A stretch of 18,548 nt of DNA, from assembly GCA_025201865.1 (NCBI GenBank), contig MU603037.1, positions 6,065 to 24,612 on the forward strand, in the 5' to 3' direction. A program made the translations under genes and the position numbers. Shown here piece by piece: positions 17,806-18,548 of this stretch. The stretch is from Ramicandelaber brevisporus. Lineage: Eukaryota > Kickxellomycota > Ramicandelaberales > Ramicandelaberaceae. The notes beneath the pieces were generated by a model. It was not told the origin of the DNA, did not search any database, and worked only from the letters and a program-made list of their open reading frames with translations. Each line of letters begins with the position of its first letter. Position 1 is the stretch's first letter.

Positions 17806-18476
17806 TTATCTCTTTCTCTTCCCACTGAAATTGATCGTTGGCTGAATGGGTCTTATATTGCGGTGGGAACCTGACACTGTGAGAATACAACGTGTAACAT
17901 TTATTGGGGCACCACTTTCTATATTGATCAGCTGAAGACGACGACGACGATTGAGTGGGATACTGAAATTGAGGGAGACACATTCGAGCGAGGAGATAGA
18001 ATGTGGGTTCATTCCAGTCAGTTCGTGTTGGGCATACCAAAATGGCAATGTTGACTGCATACGCGTTCGCAACATCGCGATTCGGCAATATTTACAACAT
18101 ACAGAATGCCACACGAAGTTATTGTGTCCTCTACAAAACTGACATTCAGGTAAGAATCGATAGTCAAGTATCCGCAAATGATCATAGCTGCTTCATCAAA
18201 GGAGGTTCGCTGCTCTGCGTAGAAGATGCACAGATCTTCCTTTTCAAATCCCATTACACGATCAGCCCAACTCACAAAGGAGTCTTTTCGGCTCTCCCCT
18301 ATCAACACACTCATCAGCCAGCGAAACAATTGTCAGCTGTGTTTCGTTCCTGACCATCGCTGCAGCAGCTATCATTGTCTATGCCACCTCGGCTCTCATG
18401 TCGCATAAGCACTCTTCTTACCGGCTGTTTTCCTGCTTGCTGTCTTTGCTCCAACCAACAACAGCCTCTTAGCCAT
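17806..18476 (-). CDS. Tentative three-exon gene, function unknown
   Basis: I infer a spliced minus-strand gene with exons 18476-18422, 18298-18103 and 17962-17806, giving 135 residues and ending in TAA. Intron 1 (18421-18299, 123 bp) has donor GTAAGA, a CTGAC branch-like motif and acceptor ATAG. Intron 2 (18102-17963, 140 bp) has donor GTATGT, ACTGAC and a pyrimidine-rich acceptor ending TTTCAG. Reading phase is kept across both junctions. The middle exon reads like protein (VSWADRVMGFEKEDLC) and the last has RRRR and a basic KRKR end. No family is recognised. Against it: upstream sequence has other ATGs, another GTATGT lies at 18498-18493, so the true first exon could lie beyond the window, and the other genes here lack coding introns. 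Confidence 0.35.
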
Positions 18477-18548
18477 GTGTCCGCTTCGTTTAAACATACC
18501 GATTTAGTGCAGTCATTTGGCTGTATTTAGCGTGGACGCCATTACTCT

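Overview
The window looks like a stretch of a compact, intron-poor eukaryotic nuclear genome, most likely fungal and possibly from an early-diverging lineage. The reasons are typical eukaryotic genes (Pumilio, Nop56), a glyoxylate-cycle malate synthase, a zinc-finger protein of a type seen in fungi (OrsD-like), AATAAA signals, TATA-like boxes, no bacterial-style operons, and many simple repeats in leaders and disordered protein regions. The lineage call is an inference.

Layout, left to right. A minus-strand gene of unknown function runs off the left edge (1-1842). A 911-bp divergent spacer separates it from a plus-strand orphan of 759 aa (2754-5033). About 1.1 kb of A/G-rich spacer follows, containing a nested inverted repeat just after the orphan's stop. 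Next is a minus-strand Pumilio-family RNA-binding protein (6137-9682). A 2.1-kb divergent spacer carries the roughly 1-kb pyrimidine-rich, AUG-free leader of the Pumilio gene and the malate synthase promoter. Malate synthase (plus, 11783-13423) converges on Nop56 (minus, 13693-15222). Three more minus-strand genes follow: a four-finger OrsD-like zinc-finger protein (15621-16745), a small secreted four-cysteine protein (17167-17604), and a tentative three-exon gene (17806-18476).

The genes do not form one pathway. The best understood products are a glyoxylate-cycle enzyme, a core box C/D snoRNP protein and a sequence-specific mRNA regulator. Malate synthase and Nop56 show the strongest codon bias, suggesting high expression. 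The Pumilio recognition residues predict the standard target UGUAUAUA. The most interesting unexplained items are the two large orphan proteins, the basic KRS repeat inside the first, the hairpin with a PUF-like element in the 3' UTR of the second, the long AUG-free Pumilio leader, a malate synthase lacking a canonical peroxisomal signal, and the OrsD-like zinc-finger gene. I did not find a clear new multi-gene system.
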